A DNA stretch of 64,000 nucleotides from JBALVO01 sp036961445. Its GTDB lineage: Bacteria; Pseudomonadota; Gammaproteobacteria; Pseudomonadales; Halieaceae. The stretch is taken from assembly GCA_036961445.1 (NCBI GenBank), contig JBALVO010000002.1:40366-104365 (forward strand). Direction: 5' to 3'. A program made the translations under genes and the position numbers. Below the pieces are notes generated by a model, which was given only the letters and a program-made list of their open reading frames with translations, ran no database searches and was not told the origin of the DNA. Position 1 is the stretch's first letter. Each line of letters starts with the position of its first letter. Shown in pieces: positions 49,597-57,396 of this stretch.

Positions 49597-50376
49597 TCAG
49601 CCATAGCGGCCTTCGATGTAGTCAGCGGTCGCTTGCTGGGCCGGTGTAACGAACATGCTATCGGTTGACGCGTGTTCGATGACTTTGCCCATCAACATGA
49701 AGATACACTCTTCGCTGGCCCGCCGGGCCTGAGCCATGTTGTGCGTTACGATCAGGATGGTGTACTTTTCCCGTAGTTCCCAGATCAGCTCTTCTACCGC
49801 TTCAGTTCCTTTGGGATCCAGCGCGGAACAGGGCTCGTCCATCAGCAAAACACCCGGTTTTACCGGAATCAAGCGCGCTATGCATAGCTTTTGTTGCTCC
49901 TCCAGAGACAACCCGGTGGCTTTACGGTTGAGCTTGTCTTTGACCTTATCCCAGAGCAACACCTGTCGCAGGGCATCCTCCAGTATGTCATTTTGTTCGC
50001 TCCGTGTGGGTCGTTTGCCGGCGGTATGTATGTTGTAGCCGAACAGTACATTATCGCGGATGGAGATAGGGAGCGGGTTAGGGCGTTGAAACACCATGCC
50101 GATTTGTTTGCGCACTTGTACCAGTTCAACGTCCGCATCGTAAATATTCTTGCCAAGCACTTCGATAGCGCCATCGATTCGTACATAGCCCAGTCTTTCA
50201 TTAATACGATTCACGCTGCGCAGCAGGGTACTTTTTCCACACCCGGATGGACCAATTAACGATGTGATAATTCCCTGCTTGATCTGCAAGTCAACGTCAA
50301 ACAACGCCTGGAATGTGCCGTACCACAGGTTTAGATTACGGGTACGAATCGCCAACCCTTGTGTGTCCTGGTGCAT
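49597..50376 (-). CDS. PstB-like ATPase 1 with degenerate ABC signature
   Basis: A 259-residue ATPase of the PstB family. Walker [10 protein letters not shown] (42-50), Q-loop MVFQRPNP with Gln97, Walker B VLLMDE (176-181), D-loop SALD and switch His212 (IVTHNM) are all intact. The ABC signature LSGGQ is replaced by LSLEEQ (156-161; nucleotides 49894-49911). In an ABC dimer the signature of one subunit closes the ATP site of the other, so this protein could not support a normal homodimer. It is the last gene of the second Pst operon, overlapping the preceding ATPase gene by one base. It probably pairs with that protein (inference). Confidence 0.88.
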   Translation of the reverse strand: MHQDTQGLAIRTRNLNLWYGTFQALFDVDLQIKQGIITSLIGPSGCGKSTLLRSVNRINERLGYVRIDGAIEVLGKNIYDADVELVQVRKQIGMVFQRPNPLPISIRDNVLFGYNIHTAGKRPTRSEQNDILEDALRQVLLWDKVKDKLNRKATGLSLEEQQKLCIARLIPVKPGVLLMDEPCSALDPKGTEAVEELIWELREKYTILIVTHNMAQARRASEECIFMLMGKVIEHASTDSMFVTPAQQATADYIEGRYG

Positions 50377-51170
50377 CAGCCGAACCTGCCTTCGATATAA
50401 TCGGTGGTGCGTTGGTCTGCTGCTCCGCCGCTGAACAGCGTTTGGGTATCGCCGATCTCAATACAACTGCCTTCCAGGAAGAAGGCTGTGCGATCTGCCA
50501 GCCGGTTTGCCTGCTGTACAAGGTTGGTTACCAGGATAATAGTCATCTCATGTTTCAGGTCCTTCAGAACGTCCTCAATGCGCATGGTGGTAACCGGATC
50601 AACGGCGATGGAGAACTCGTCAAGCATAAGAAGTTTTGGCTCCTGGGACAGCGCTCTGGCGATGGTCAGGCGCTGCTGCTGGCCTCCTGAGAGTAGACTG
50701 CCCAATGTGTTGAGGCGATCTTTTACTTCATCCCAGAGAGCCGCGCGCTGCAAGCAGCGTTCAACGATAATATCCAGCTGTATCTTTGATTTGATACCGC
50801 GCAGGCGAGGTGACAGAGCTACATTGTCGAAAATTGTCATGGGCAGCCCCACTGGCAATGGAAATACCACGCCAATCGCAGAGCGCAAAGCATAAACGTT
50901 CTTTAAGTGGTTGACGTTGTGACCATAAAAAGAGATATCACCGCGCACCTGCATGGCTGCAGTAAACATATCCATACGGTTGATAGCTTTCAGGAATGAG
51001 GTCTTGCCGGCATTCGCCGGCCCAATTATGCCAAAAATTTCGTTTTCGAATATTTCCAGGTTCACGCCACTGAGTGCACTCTGGCCGTCATAGCTGATGT
51101 CCAGGTTTTGCACCGTAATTGCGGGCGCACTGCTTACGGTATCTGCGGTGATATCTGTGTCCTCTACCAT
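50376..51170 (-). CDS. PstB-like ATPase 2 lacking the Q-loop Gln and switch His
   Basis: A 264-residue PstB-family ATPase. Walker A GPANAGKTS (50-58), signature LLSGGQQQR (LSGGQ 160-164) and Walker B LLMLDE (180-185) are present. The Q-loop has Pro104 in VVFPLPVGLP where PstB has Gln, the D-loop SALD is IAVD, and the switch His is Asn216 in LVTNLVQQ. These are exactly the functions kept in the neighbouring ATPase, while the signature missing there is kept here. It overlaps pstA upstream by seven bases and the other ATPase by one base. Confidence 0.88.
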   Translation of the reverse strand: MVEDTDITADTVSSAPAITVQNLDISYDGQSALSGVNLEIFENEIFGIIGPANAGKTSFLKAINRMDMFTAAMQVRGDISFYGHNVNHLKNVYALRSAIGVVFPLPVGLPMTIFDNVALSPRLRGIKSKIQLDIIVERCLQRAALWDEVKDRLNTLGSLLSGGQQQRLTIARALSQEPKLLMLDEFSIAVDPVTTMRIEDVLKDLKHEMTIILVTNLVQQANRLADRTAFFLEGSCIEIGDTQTLFSGGAADQRTTDYIEGRFG

Positions 51171-52045
51171 TTTTTGCGGGTCCGCAGGTAAACGCGAAAG
51201 GCGATGGAGACACTGTTCATTATCAGTACCATACCAATAAGAACCAGTGCCACGCCATAGGGTAGCTCTTCCGGGACACCCGGTACCTGTGTTGCCACAA
51301 CAAAAAGGTGTAGTGACATGGCCATGGTTTGGTCAAATACTCCCTGGGGCAGGAATGGTGTGAAAAATACGGCACCGGTAAACATAATAGGCGCTGTTTC
51401 ACCGGTGGTACGAGAAACCTCAAGGATGACACCAGTGAGAATACCGCTGATGGAGTTTGGCAATACCACACGGCGTATCGTTTGCCAGCGCGTTGCACCC
51501 ATGGCCCAACACGCCTCCCGGAACGCATGGGGAACCGCTTGCAGTGATTCTCGCGTGGATACGATAACAACAGGGAGAGTCATGATAGCCAGGGTGAGGC
51601 TGGCAGCCAGGATACTTGTGCCAATGCCAAAAAATACGACAAAGGCTCCCACACCGAATAGTGCATGCACAATACTGGGAACACCTGCCAGGTTAATAAT
51701 GGCCAGGTTGATTATCCGGGTGAACCAGTTGTCAGACGCGTATTCGCTCAGGTAAATAGCGGCGGCAATGCCGATAGGGACAGAGATCAGCAAGGCCACT
51801 GCGACCAGCCATACCGTACCAAGTAGGGCCGGGAATATTCCTCCGGCAGTCATGCCATCAGTAGGGGATGTAAAAAGAAAGTCCATGGATATGACCGAGC
51901 CGCCCTTGTAGATCAGCATGCCCAGAATGGCCAGTACTGGCAAAATCAGCAACACGGTCATCAGCAGGAAGGCCAGGCGGTAAATCTCCTGCACCCTCTT
52001 GTCGCGCACATTGAGCCTTGTCTCGCCAAACATCTGCTCATCCAT
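51164..52045 (-). CDS. pstA: Phosphate ABC transporter permease PstA of the second Pst operon
   Basis: A 293-residue permease with six membrane helices. Core motifs are FPALLGTVWLVAVALLISVPIGIAAAIYLSEYA and the EAA-type cytoplasmic loop AFREACWAMGATRWQTIRRVVLPNSISGILTG. This is the short, classical PstA length, unlike the long PstA at 60116. ATG 52045 overlaps the pstC stop by eight bases; a GTG four codons upstream is possible. Confidence 0.9.
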   Translation of the reverse strand: MDEQMFGETRLNVRDKRVQEIYRLAFLLMTVLLILPVLAILGMLIYKGGSVISMDFLFTSPTDGMTAGGIFPALLGTVWLVAVALLISVPIGIAAAIYLSEYASDNWFTRIINLAIINLAGVPSIVHALFGVGAFVVFFGIGTSILAASLTLAIMTLPVVIVSTRESLQAVPHAFREACWAMGATRWQTIRRVVLPNSISGILTGVILEVSRTTGETAPIMFTGAVFFTPFLPQGVFDQTMAMSLHLFVVATQVPGVPEELPYGVALVLIGMVLIMNSVSIAFRVYLRTRKKW

Positions 52046-52952
52046 TACGTACACCACGTACCACCAGGTCGGCGGTCAAATTGATCACAAAGGTAATCGC
52101 AAACAGAAAGATCCCTATGGTGAACAGCGCCTGGTAGTGATCAGAGCCCACTGCGGTTTCGCCCAGTTCGGCGGCGATAGTCGCGGTTAGTGCTCGCACC
52201 GAATCGAAGATGCTGTTGGGAATGTTCACTGAATGACCGGTGGCCAGCAATACCGCCATGGTTTCTCCAAAGCCGCGCCCTATGCCCAATAAAACAGCGC
52301 CGAGCAGGCCATTTTTGGCGGCCGGTAGCACCACTTTAAAAATCACCTGCCAACGGGTTGCTCCCATGGCCTCGGCTGCTTCCCGGTAGCGGTCGGGTAC
52401 AGCCTTCAAGGCATCTTCAGCTATAGATGTCATAATGGGGGCAGTCATCAAGCCCAGGATAATCCCGGCGTTCAGCACCGTGAGTCCTACTGGAACATCG
52501 AATAAATCAATAATGATCGGGTTCATTATGGTTAGGCCGATAAATCCCCACACCACTGAAGGGATGGCAGCCAGCAGTTCCACTAAAATTTTGAGAAATT
52601 CGCGAAACTTTCCGGTGGCAAACTCGCCAATAAAAATTGCGGCACCAAGAGAGAAAGGTATAGCCACAATCAGTGCCAGTCCTGTCACGCTGGCAGTACC
52701 GGCAATCAGTGCGAGGATGCCGTACTCAGGCGCATCCTCGTCACTGGGTTCCCAGTAAGGGGAGCCGAAGAACTCCATGGGGTCCATCGTGTCGAGGATG
52801 AAGCCCATTCCTTCCTTGGTGATAAAAACGAAAATACCGATGATAAAGACAATGGCAGATATTCCACCGAGGAACACAATGACCTGCACCAGCTTGTCTA
52901 TGTACCAAGCGCTATTGCGGCGGTCGAAATCACTTATCACTGTTTGTTTCAT
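52038..52952 (-). CDS. pstC: Phosphate ABC transporter permease PstC of the second Pst operon
   Basis: A 304-residue permease with an N-terminal helix (IVFLGGISAIVFIIGIFVFI) and five more. It has GTASVTGLALIVAIPFSLGAAIFIGEFA and the EAA-type loop RYREAAEAMGATRWQVIFKVVLPAAKNGLLGAVLLG, followed by GRGFGETMAVLLATG. It has classical length and forms the membrane channel with PstA. It starts 17 bases after the PhoU-fusion gene and ends inside pstA. Confidence 0.9.
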   Translation of the reverse strand: MKQTVISDFDRRNSAWYIDKLVQVIVFLGGISAIVFIIGIFVFITKEGMGFILDTMDPMEFFGSPYWEPSDEDAPEYGILALIAGTASVTGLALIVAIPFSLGAAIFIGEFATGKFREFLKILVELLAAIPSVVWGFIGLTIMNPIIIDLFDVPVGLTVLNAGIILGLMTAPIMTSIAEDALKAVPDRYREAAEAMGATRWQVIFKVVLPAAKNGLLGAVLLGIGRGFGETMAVLLATGHSVNIPNSIFDSVRALTATIAAELGETAVGSDHYQALFTIGIFLFAITFVINLTADLVVRGVRNG

Positions 52953-52969
52953 GGCTATGTTCCAGCAGG

Positions 52970-54040
52970 CTACGGTGCGTCTTCGCCGCGCAGTAACTGC
53001 ATGAGTTCTTTAATGTGCGAACCCAGCTCACGGTAAGTGGTTGTCAACTCCTCGTCTTGAGGTGACTCAGTTGCACCAACGTTCCATTCAATACTAGAGG
53101 TGTGAAAAGGCAGCAGGGGTATATAATCGCTCACCGGTCCCTGTAAGCTAATCACCAGGTGCAATTCGGCCAGTTCGTGTTCGCTAAAGTCAATCTTACT
53201 CGGTGTGGCAGTGCTGATGTCCACACCCAGATCAGCCAGGAAGTTCGCGGTGGTCTGCTCCACCTCAGCCGCCGGATTGGCACCAGCACTGCGATATTTA
53301 CCGCTGCCTGGGAAAGATCGACGTGCCAGCGCCTCTGCCATCTGACTGACACTGCTGTTGTCCTGATCCAAAAAAAGAATGTTATAGACCTTGGGCACCT
53401 TGGTTTTTCCCGTGGCGGCAAAAACTGCCTCTTCACACAGATTCTTGGCCTGGTCAGCAGCACGTTTGAGGTTGGTGAATACAGTAAATGTTGTCAGCAG
53501 GGATGTAGCATTACTTTGCTCAGGGTTACTCATCAACTCGGCATAAATGCCATCCATGTCGAACTCCATTTCTGTCTCCAGCACCATAGTGCCTCTGGCG
53601 AGCTCAGCGTTGAGCTCATTAAATGCCGTGATGGACTGCTCCAACATGACCTGTACTTCGCTGCCAAAACGCTCCAGTTCATGGGCCATTCGGCCACTGG
53701 GTGGCTCAGCCAGCTGCACTGAAGCGCGGGCAATAGTGACGGCGTAGTCGCCGATGCGCTCCAGCGCGATATTCACCCGAATCACCGACGAGAGCAGGCG
53801 TAAATGTTTACCGCTGGGCAGATGCACAGCAATAAAGGCATGGCATGCTGCATCAATTTCACGCATTGTCCGGTTAATGGGGTGATCGGCAAGAATGGTG
53901 TTGGCAGCGAGCTGCTTGTCGCCTTTTTGCAGGGCGCGCACCGCGTTGGCCAGGCCGCGCTGGACCATCTCTGACATCGTTGTGATACGTGTGCGCAGCG
54001 CGCCTAGATCGCGTTCCAGCCTTTCTTCATAATGGCTCAT
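52970..54040 (-). CDS. PhoU fused to a catalytically dead low-molecular-weight phosphatase/ArsC-like domain
   Basis: A 356-residue two-domain protein. Residues 1 to about 210 are a PhoU domain (ERLERDLGALRTRITTMSEMV, VNIALERIGDYAVTIA, NLKRAADQAKNLCEEAVFA with the metal-binding E/D pattern). Residues about 218-350 follow the fold order of LMW protein tyrosine phosphatases/arsenate reductases (YNILFLDQDNSSVSQMAEALAR, SAGANPAAEV, LGVDISTATPSKI, LHLVISL). The P-loop C-x5-R is changed to Asp225-x5-Val231. The ArsC redox cysteines are absent, and the late Asp-Pro general-acid motif appears lost. The second domain is therefore expected to be inactive as an enzyme. It lies between pstS and pstC of the second operon. 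A regulatory or sensing role is inferred. Confidence 0.82.
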   Translation of the reverse strand: MSHYEERLERDLGALRTRITTMSEMVQRGLANAVRALQKGDKQLAANTILADHPINRTMREIDAACHAFIAVHLPSGKHLRLLSSVIRVNIALERIGDYAVTIARASVQLAEPPSGRMAHELERFGSEVQVMLEQSITAFNELNAELARGTMVLETEMEFDMDGIYAELMSNPEQSNATSLLTTFTVFTNLKRAADQAKNLCEEAVFAATGKTKVPKVYNILFLDQDNSSVSQMAEALARRSFPGSGKYRSAGANPAAEVEQTTANFLADLGVDISTATPSKIDFSEHELAELHLVISLQGPVSDYIPLLPFHTSSIEWNVGATESPQDEELTTTYRELGSHIKELMQLLRGEDAP

Positions 54041-54130
54041 ACTGATGTCTCCAGCGACTGACGAGATGGGGATGGATCAGCTCGTTGGCACAGATTTGCC
54101 ACAGTGCAGAATTCCCGTCGTTTAATAAGC

Positions 54131-55009
54131 TTATTCGCAACTCAACTCACGCACCGGTGCGTAGCCCTTGCCGGCGATAATGCATTGGCCTGTATCACTC
54201 ATTACCCAATCGAGATAGGTCTTGATAGCCCCCTGGGCTTCACCGTTGGTGTACATGAATAATGGGCGCGCTATAGGGTAGGTTTTATCCGCTGCATTGG
54301 CAGGGGACGGCATAATACATCCGGATTTCGTGGGGCTGGTTATGCAGGCCAGTTTGACATGATCCGTGGCATACGCCAGGCCGCTGTAGCCGATGGCGCA
54401 GGGCGTTTTCTCAACCAGATCTACAACATCCTTGGAGCCATGCATGTCCAGTGTACCCTGCCGGTATTTACCCTTCTTACCCAGCACAGCATGCTTGAAG
54501 TAGGCGTAGGTGCCGGAGTTATTCTGGCGACTGACCACAATGATTTGTTGGTTTTTACACCCCGGGACTTCCAGCCCCAAGTCTGTCCATTTGCTGAAAT
54601 TACCACCGCGTTTATAGATCTCACGCAGTTGCTCAATACTAAGTTCAGTAGCCGGGTTGGCGCTATGCAGATACACCGCCAGAGCGTCAAAGCCGACAAC
54701 ATGTTCTACCGGGGTTACGCCGTTTTTTGTGGCATGCTCCATTTCCCTGGATTTTATCTGACGACTGGTATTGGCGATGTCTACGGTGCCGTTGATCAGG
54801 GCGGCGATGCCGGTGCCGGAGCCGCCGCCGGATACGGCCACAGCTACTTCGGGGTCAACGCTCTGGTAGGCCTCGGCCCACGCCTGAGCGACATTGACCA
54901 GGGTATCAGAGCCCTTGTTCTGTATTTCGGTGCGCGCGTTGGCGGCCGCTGCGGCAAATACCGTGGTTATGCACAAGGTCACAATAGTAGTCAGCGATTT
55001 TATCGGCAT
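54131..55009 (-). CDS. pstS: Phosphate-binding protein PstS of the second Pst operon (six-cysteine type)
   Basis: A 292-residue periplasmic binding protein with a signal peptide (residues 1-25, ending AAAANA). Anion-binding segments are KGSDTLVNVAQAW, VSGGGSGTGIAALINGTVDIANTSR and VSRQNNSGTYAYF, as in PstS. The mature protein has six cysteines (in VPGC, KTPC, KLAC, SGC, GQC and the C-terminal SCE), which would allow three disulfides; the other PstS in this window has two. It is much shorter than that protein (292 against 378). It is the first gene of the operon. No convincing Pho box precedes it. A different oxyanion substrate cannot be excluded. Confidence 0.85.
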   Translation of the reverse strand: MPIKSLTTIVTLCITTVFAAAAANARTEIQNKGSDTLVNVAQAWAEAYQSVDPEVAVAVSGGGSGTGIAALINGTVDIANTSRQIKSREMEHATKNGVTPVEHVVGFDALAVYLHSANPATELSIEQLREIYKRGGNFSKWTDLGLEVPGCKNQQIIVVSRQNNSGTYAYFKHAVLGKKGKYRQGTLDMHGSKDVVDLVEKTPCAIGYSGLAYATDHVKLACITSPTKSGCIMPSPANAADKTYPIARPLFMYTNGEAQGAIKTYLDWVMSDTGQCIIAGKGYAPVRELSCE

Positions 55010-55175
55010 GGATCAGTGCTCTCAGCAGTGGATTTCTAAAAGTGGGATTGTACGTAATGCTGCAGCGAAAACTACGCAAACCAACATCAAATTACAAGAG
55101 CCCAGGCCATAGGTTGTCCTTAAAAGTCCAGACAGGCAAGCGCGATTTGCGACCTTTTGCCGCAATCGGATATTT

Positions 55176-55191
55176 TGTGATCAGCGTCAAT
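55176..55191. promoter_or_regulatory. Possible CRP/Vfr-like site in the divergent pstS/phosphatase intergenic region
   Basis: TGTGA-TCAGCG-TCAAT matches the CRP consensus TGTGA-N6-TCACA at eight of ten positions. It lies between the divergent genes starting at 55009 and 55301. The site is suggestive only; no clear -10/-35 pair is assigned. Confidence 0.25.
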
Positions 55192-55300
55192 TTATATCTC
55201 CCTCACTGGAGTCAGATGGTAGCGACTTGCGGGTCTTGTTGCGCTAAGCTGTGCCGTCTTGGGGAGTTCTGTTGCGTCAAGTCGACCAGTGGCCAGTGTT

Positions 55301-55942
55301 ATGCGTTTGATTCTTGTTCGGCATTATAAAACCCAGTTTAACGTTTCCGGCCGTATTATGGGCTGGGGCGACTCGCCTCCCGCGGATGACTGGCAGCAGG
55401 ATATGCAATTTGTTACGCAGGTACTGCAACAGCGAAGTATCCACCTGGATCAGGTTTATTCCAGTGTGCTGGCCAGGGCGCAACATACGGCGGAATATTT
55501 CGCGCAGCAGTTTGCTGTTGCCGATGTGCATTTGGCACCGCAGCTGAACGAAATTAACTACGGAACATTGTATGGCAAGCCCAAGGCCTGGGCGGCAACA
55601 CATTATCCTCTACACAAGAAAGATCCAGATTTTATTTATCCCGAGGGTGAAAGCTTCAATCAGTTGTTGTTACGCAGCGTGGGATTCGTCAAGGCCTTGG
55701 CGCAGTCGGGCGGCGCGCAAACAGTGCTCTGCGTTGCCCACTCCGGTGTCGTACGGGCTCTGCTCAGTCACTTTCTTGATTTGAATTACAGCGACCATTT
55801 GCGCTGTAAGGTGACGCATCGATACATAGGTTTGCTGGACTTCGATGGTCCCTGCTGTGCCTCATATGACGAATGGGGAGCGCCTTCTGGTTTTGTCACC
55901 GAGGGAACACTGGCTTTGCCTTATTCCCGGAAGATAGCCTGA
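55301..55942 (+). CDS. Histidine phosphatase family protein (phosphoglycerate mutase-like)
   Basis: About 213 residues from ATG 55301. The RH motif is LVRHYKTQFN, where the usual RHG glycine is Tyr. It is followed by GRIMGWGDSPP, a VYSSVLARAQHTAEYFA segment, PEGESFNQLLLRSVGFV and the second catalytic His in VLCVAHSGVVRALLSHF. It belongs to the branch that dephosphorylates small metabolites or phosphoproteins. It is encoded between the two Pst operons and 104 bases upstream of a 2-phosphoglycerate-kinase-like gene on the same strand. Substrate unknown. Confidence 0.85.
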   Translation: MRLILVRHYKTQFNVSGRIMGWGDSPPADDWQQDMQFVTQVLQQRSIHLDQVYSSVLARAQHTAEYFAQQFAVADVHLAPQLNEINYGTLYGKPKAWAATHYPLHKKDPDFIYPEGESFNQLLLRSVGFVKALAQSGGAQTVLCVAHSGVVRALLSHFLDLNYSDHLRCKVTHRYIGLLDFDGPCCASYDEWGAPSGFVTEGTLALPYSRKIA

Positions 55943-56020
55943 GCTGAACGCTGCTGCCCACGTATTTCGCAACTATTTCCGCTTTTTGGTCACGCAGCAA
56001 GTCAATCCGGCGTTTCCGGT

Positions 56021-56026
56021 TATAAT
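56021..56026 (+). promoter_or_regulatory. -10 element before the 2-phosphoglycerate kinase-like gene
   Basis: A perfect TATAAT lies 20 bases before ATG 56047. I see no good -35 hexamer at 16-18 bases upstream, so an activator may be required. A GGTCAC/AGTCAA pair upstream resembles Pho half-sites, but its spacing is wrong (12 instead of 11). Confidence 0.35.
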
Positions 56027-56046
56027 GAACCCCTCATTACTAAACG

Positions 56047-57276
56047 ATGACACGCCACATCAAGGATGTGTTTTTGGCGAAGCTGCTAATACAAGATAAT
56101 GAAGAATCCACCAGCGTTCCTTTCCTGCGTGGCATTCTCACTCGCTCGCTACAACAAGCCGGCCTTTCCTTTCAACAGGCATACGCTGTTGCCGATGATG
56201 TGCGCGAAGATCTGGGCGATGACAGGACTCTGAGCAAGCTGGAGCTGCACCGGATCGTCTACAAACAACTAAAAAATGAATTCGGCTCAAAGACCGCAGA
56301 CCGATACTTGCGGCCGTCCGGCGCTACCCCACTGGTGCAGGTTGAAGATGCAAGGGGCCGCTTGACGCCCTTTTCCGGAGAGTTGCATCGCCGTGACCTG
56401 GAAATAATTGGGCTGAATCTTGCTGAATCGCTGAAGATAGCAACCAAGCTGCGACGTCACTTGTTCAGCGGAAAAATGACCTTGGTCAGCTCGCAATATA
56501 TCGCTCGAATTACCTACAATCTGCTGCAGGAGACCTCATCTTTAGGCCCGGCCGTGGCGCAGCGCTGGCTGGTTTGGCGCGAATTTCTGCGCAGCGGGCG
56601 TCCATTGATTTTGCTTATAGGGGGTACCACTGGTTGTGGCAAAAGTACGATCGCTACGACCCTGGCTGATCAGCTGGGTGTGGTGCGTATGCAGTCCACG
56701 GACTTGCTGCGGGAAGTCATGCGTACCATGCTATCCAGCGACCAATATCCCACACTGCATACCTCGTCCTATGACGCCTGGCGCAAGTTGTTGGGCGACC
56801 ATGAAACAGCCACATCGCCGGTTGATGCAAAAAGTGTTGAAGAGGGCTACCGGGCCCAGGCAGAACTGGTCTCCATTGCAAGTCGTGCAGTGATAGGGCG
56901 GGCCTTGCGTGAGCGTGAGTCGTTGATTGTCGAAGGTGTACATGCCTATCCGGAATTGGCCAGTGGCATCACCGCAGATGATCCTGTCATAGTCCACGTT
57001 ATGCTGGCTGTACTTAAGCGCGGTGCGCTCAAGCAGCGCATCTCCGGACGGGCTACCAAGGCGGTAAAGCGTCGGGCTGAACGTTATTTGGCGCATTTTG
57101 AGGAAATTTGGCAGCTGCAGTCTTACCTGTTGTCTGAAGCCGATCGCACCAATACCCCCATTATCGTCAACGACGATCGCGACGCCACCGTGAAAGAGGT
57201 CATGCGGACCATACTTGATAGTCTTTCTGCCCGGCTCTCGCCGGACCCACGCCGTGTTTTTGGCGTACAGGATTAG
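56047..57276 (+). CDS. 2-phosphoglycerate kinase-like P-loop kinase with ATP-cone-like N-terminus
   Basis: A 409-residue protein. Residues 1 to about 95 resemble an ATP-cone-like domain (VPFLRGILTRSLQQAGLSFQQAYAVADDVRE). The P-loop kinase domain follows with Walker A LIGGTTGCGKSTIATTLA near residue 195, a RMQSTDLLREVMRTML substrate region, SLIVEGVHAYPEL and late RATKAVKRRAERYLAHFEEI. This order matches archaeal 2-phosphoglycerate kinases, which make 2,3-bisphosphoglycerate, and plant LPA1-type proteins linked to phytic acid. Its bacterial role is not established. Location beside a histidine phosphatase and inside a phosphate island suggests a phosphometabolite kinase/phosphatase pair (inference). 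Confidence 0.78.
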   Translation: MTRHIKDVFLAKLLIQDNEESTSVPFLRGILTRSLQQAGLSFQQAYAVADDVREDLGDDRTLSKLELHRIVYKQLKNEFGSKTADRYLRPSGATPLVQVEDARGRLTPFSGELHRRDLEIIGLNLAESLKIATKLRRHLFSGKMTLVSSQYIARITYNLLQETSSLGPAVAQRWLVWREFLRSGRPLILLIGGTTGCGKSTIATTLADQLGVVRMQSTDLLREVMRTMLSSDQYPTLHTSSYDAWRKLLGDHETATSPVDAKSVEEGYRAQAELVSIASRAVIGRALRERESLIVEGVHAYPELASGITADDPVIVHVMLAVLKRGALKQRISGRATKAVKRRAERYLAHFEEIWQLQSYLLSEADRTNTPIIVNDDRDATVKEVMRTILDSLSARLSPDPRRVFGVQD

Positions 57277-57378
57277 TGCCTTAATTGTCGATGTCCGTCT
57301 ATATCCAGTCCACGATAGCGATCTGAGTTAGCCCCTTTATTGATTCAAGCGCGGTAGATGCAGAGATCCGCCGCCGAA

Positions 57379-57396
57379 TTGTCACAATTTCGTAAC
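57379..57396 (+). promoter_or_regulatory. Pho box of the canonical pst operon
   Basis: TTGTCAC-AATT-TCGTAAC follows the two-repeat Pho box pattern with an AT-rich spacer. Ten bases downstream is TAGAAT (57407-57412), a -10 matching at five of six positions. That is the same geometry as at phoB. The pstS GTG start is at 57475. Confidence 0.75.

Noticed and set aside
49894..49911. Sequencing error as the cause of LSLEEQ in the PstB-like ATPase
   Set aside because: The frame is intact on both sides, several adjacent codons differ from LSGGQ, and the neighbouring ATPase carries complementary losses.
55088..55105. Pho box on the minus strand before the second pstS
   Set aside because: Only the first half (TTGTAAT) fits; the second half does not match at the required spacing.
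55979..56010. Pho box before the 2-phosphoglycerate-kinase-like gene
   Set aside because: Two GTCA half-sites are present but spaced 12 rather than 11 bases apart and with a GC-containing spacer.
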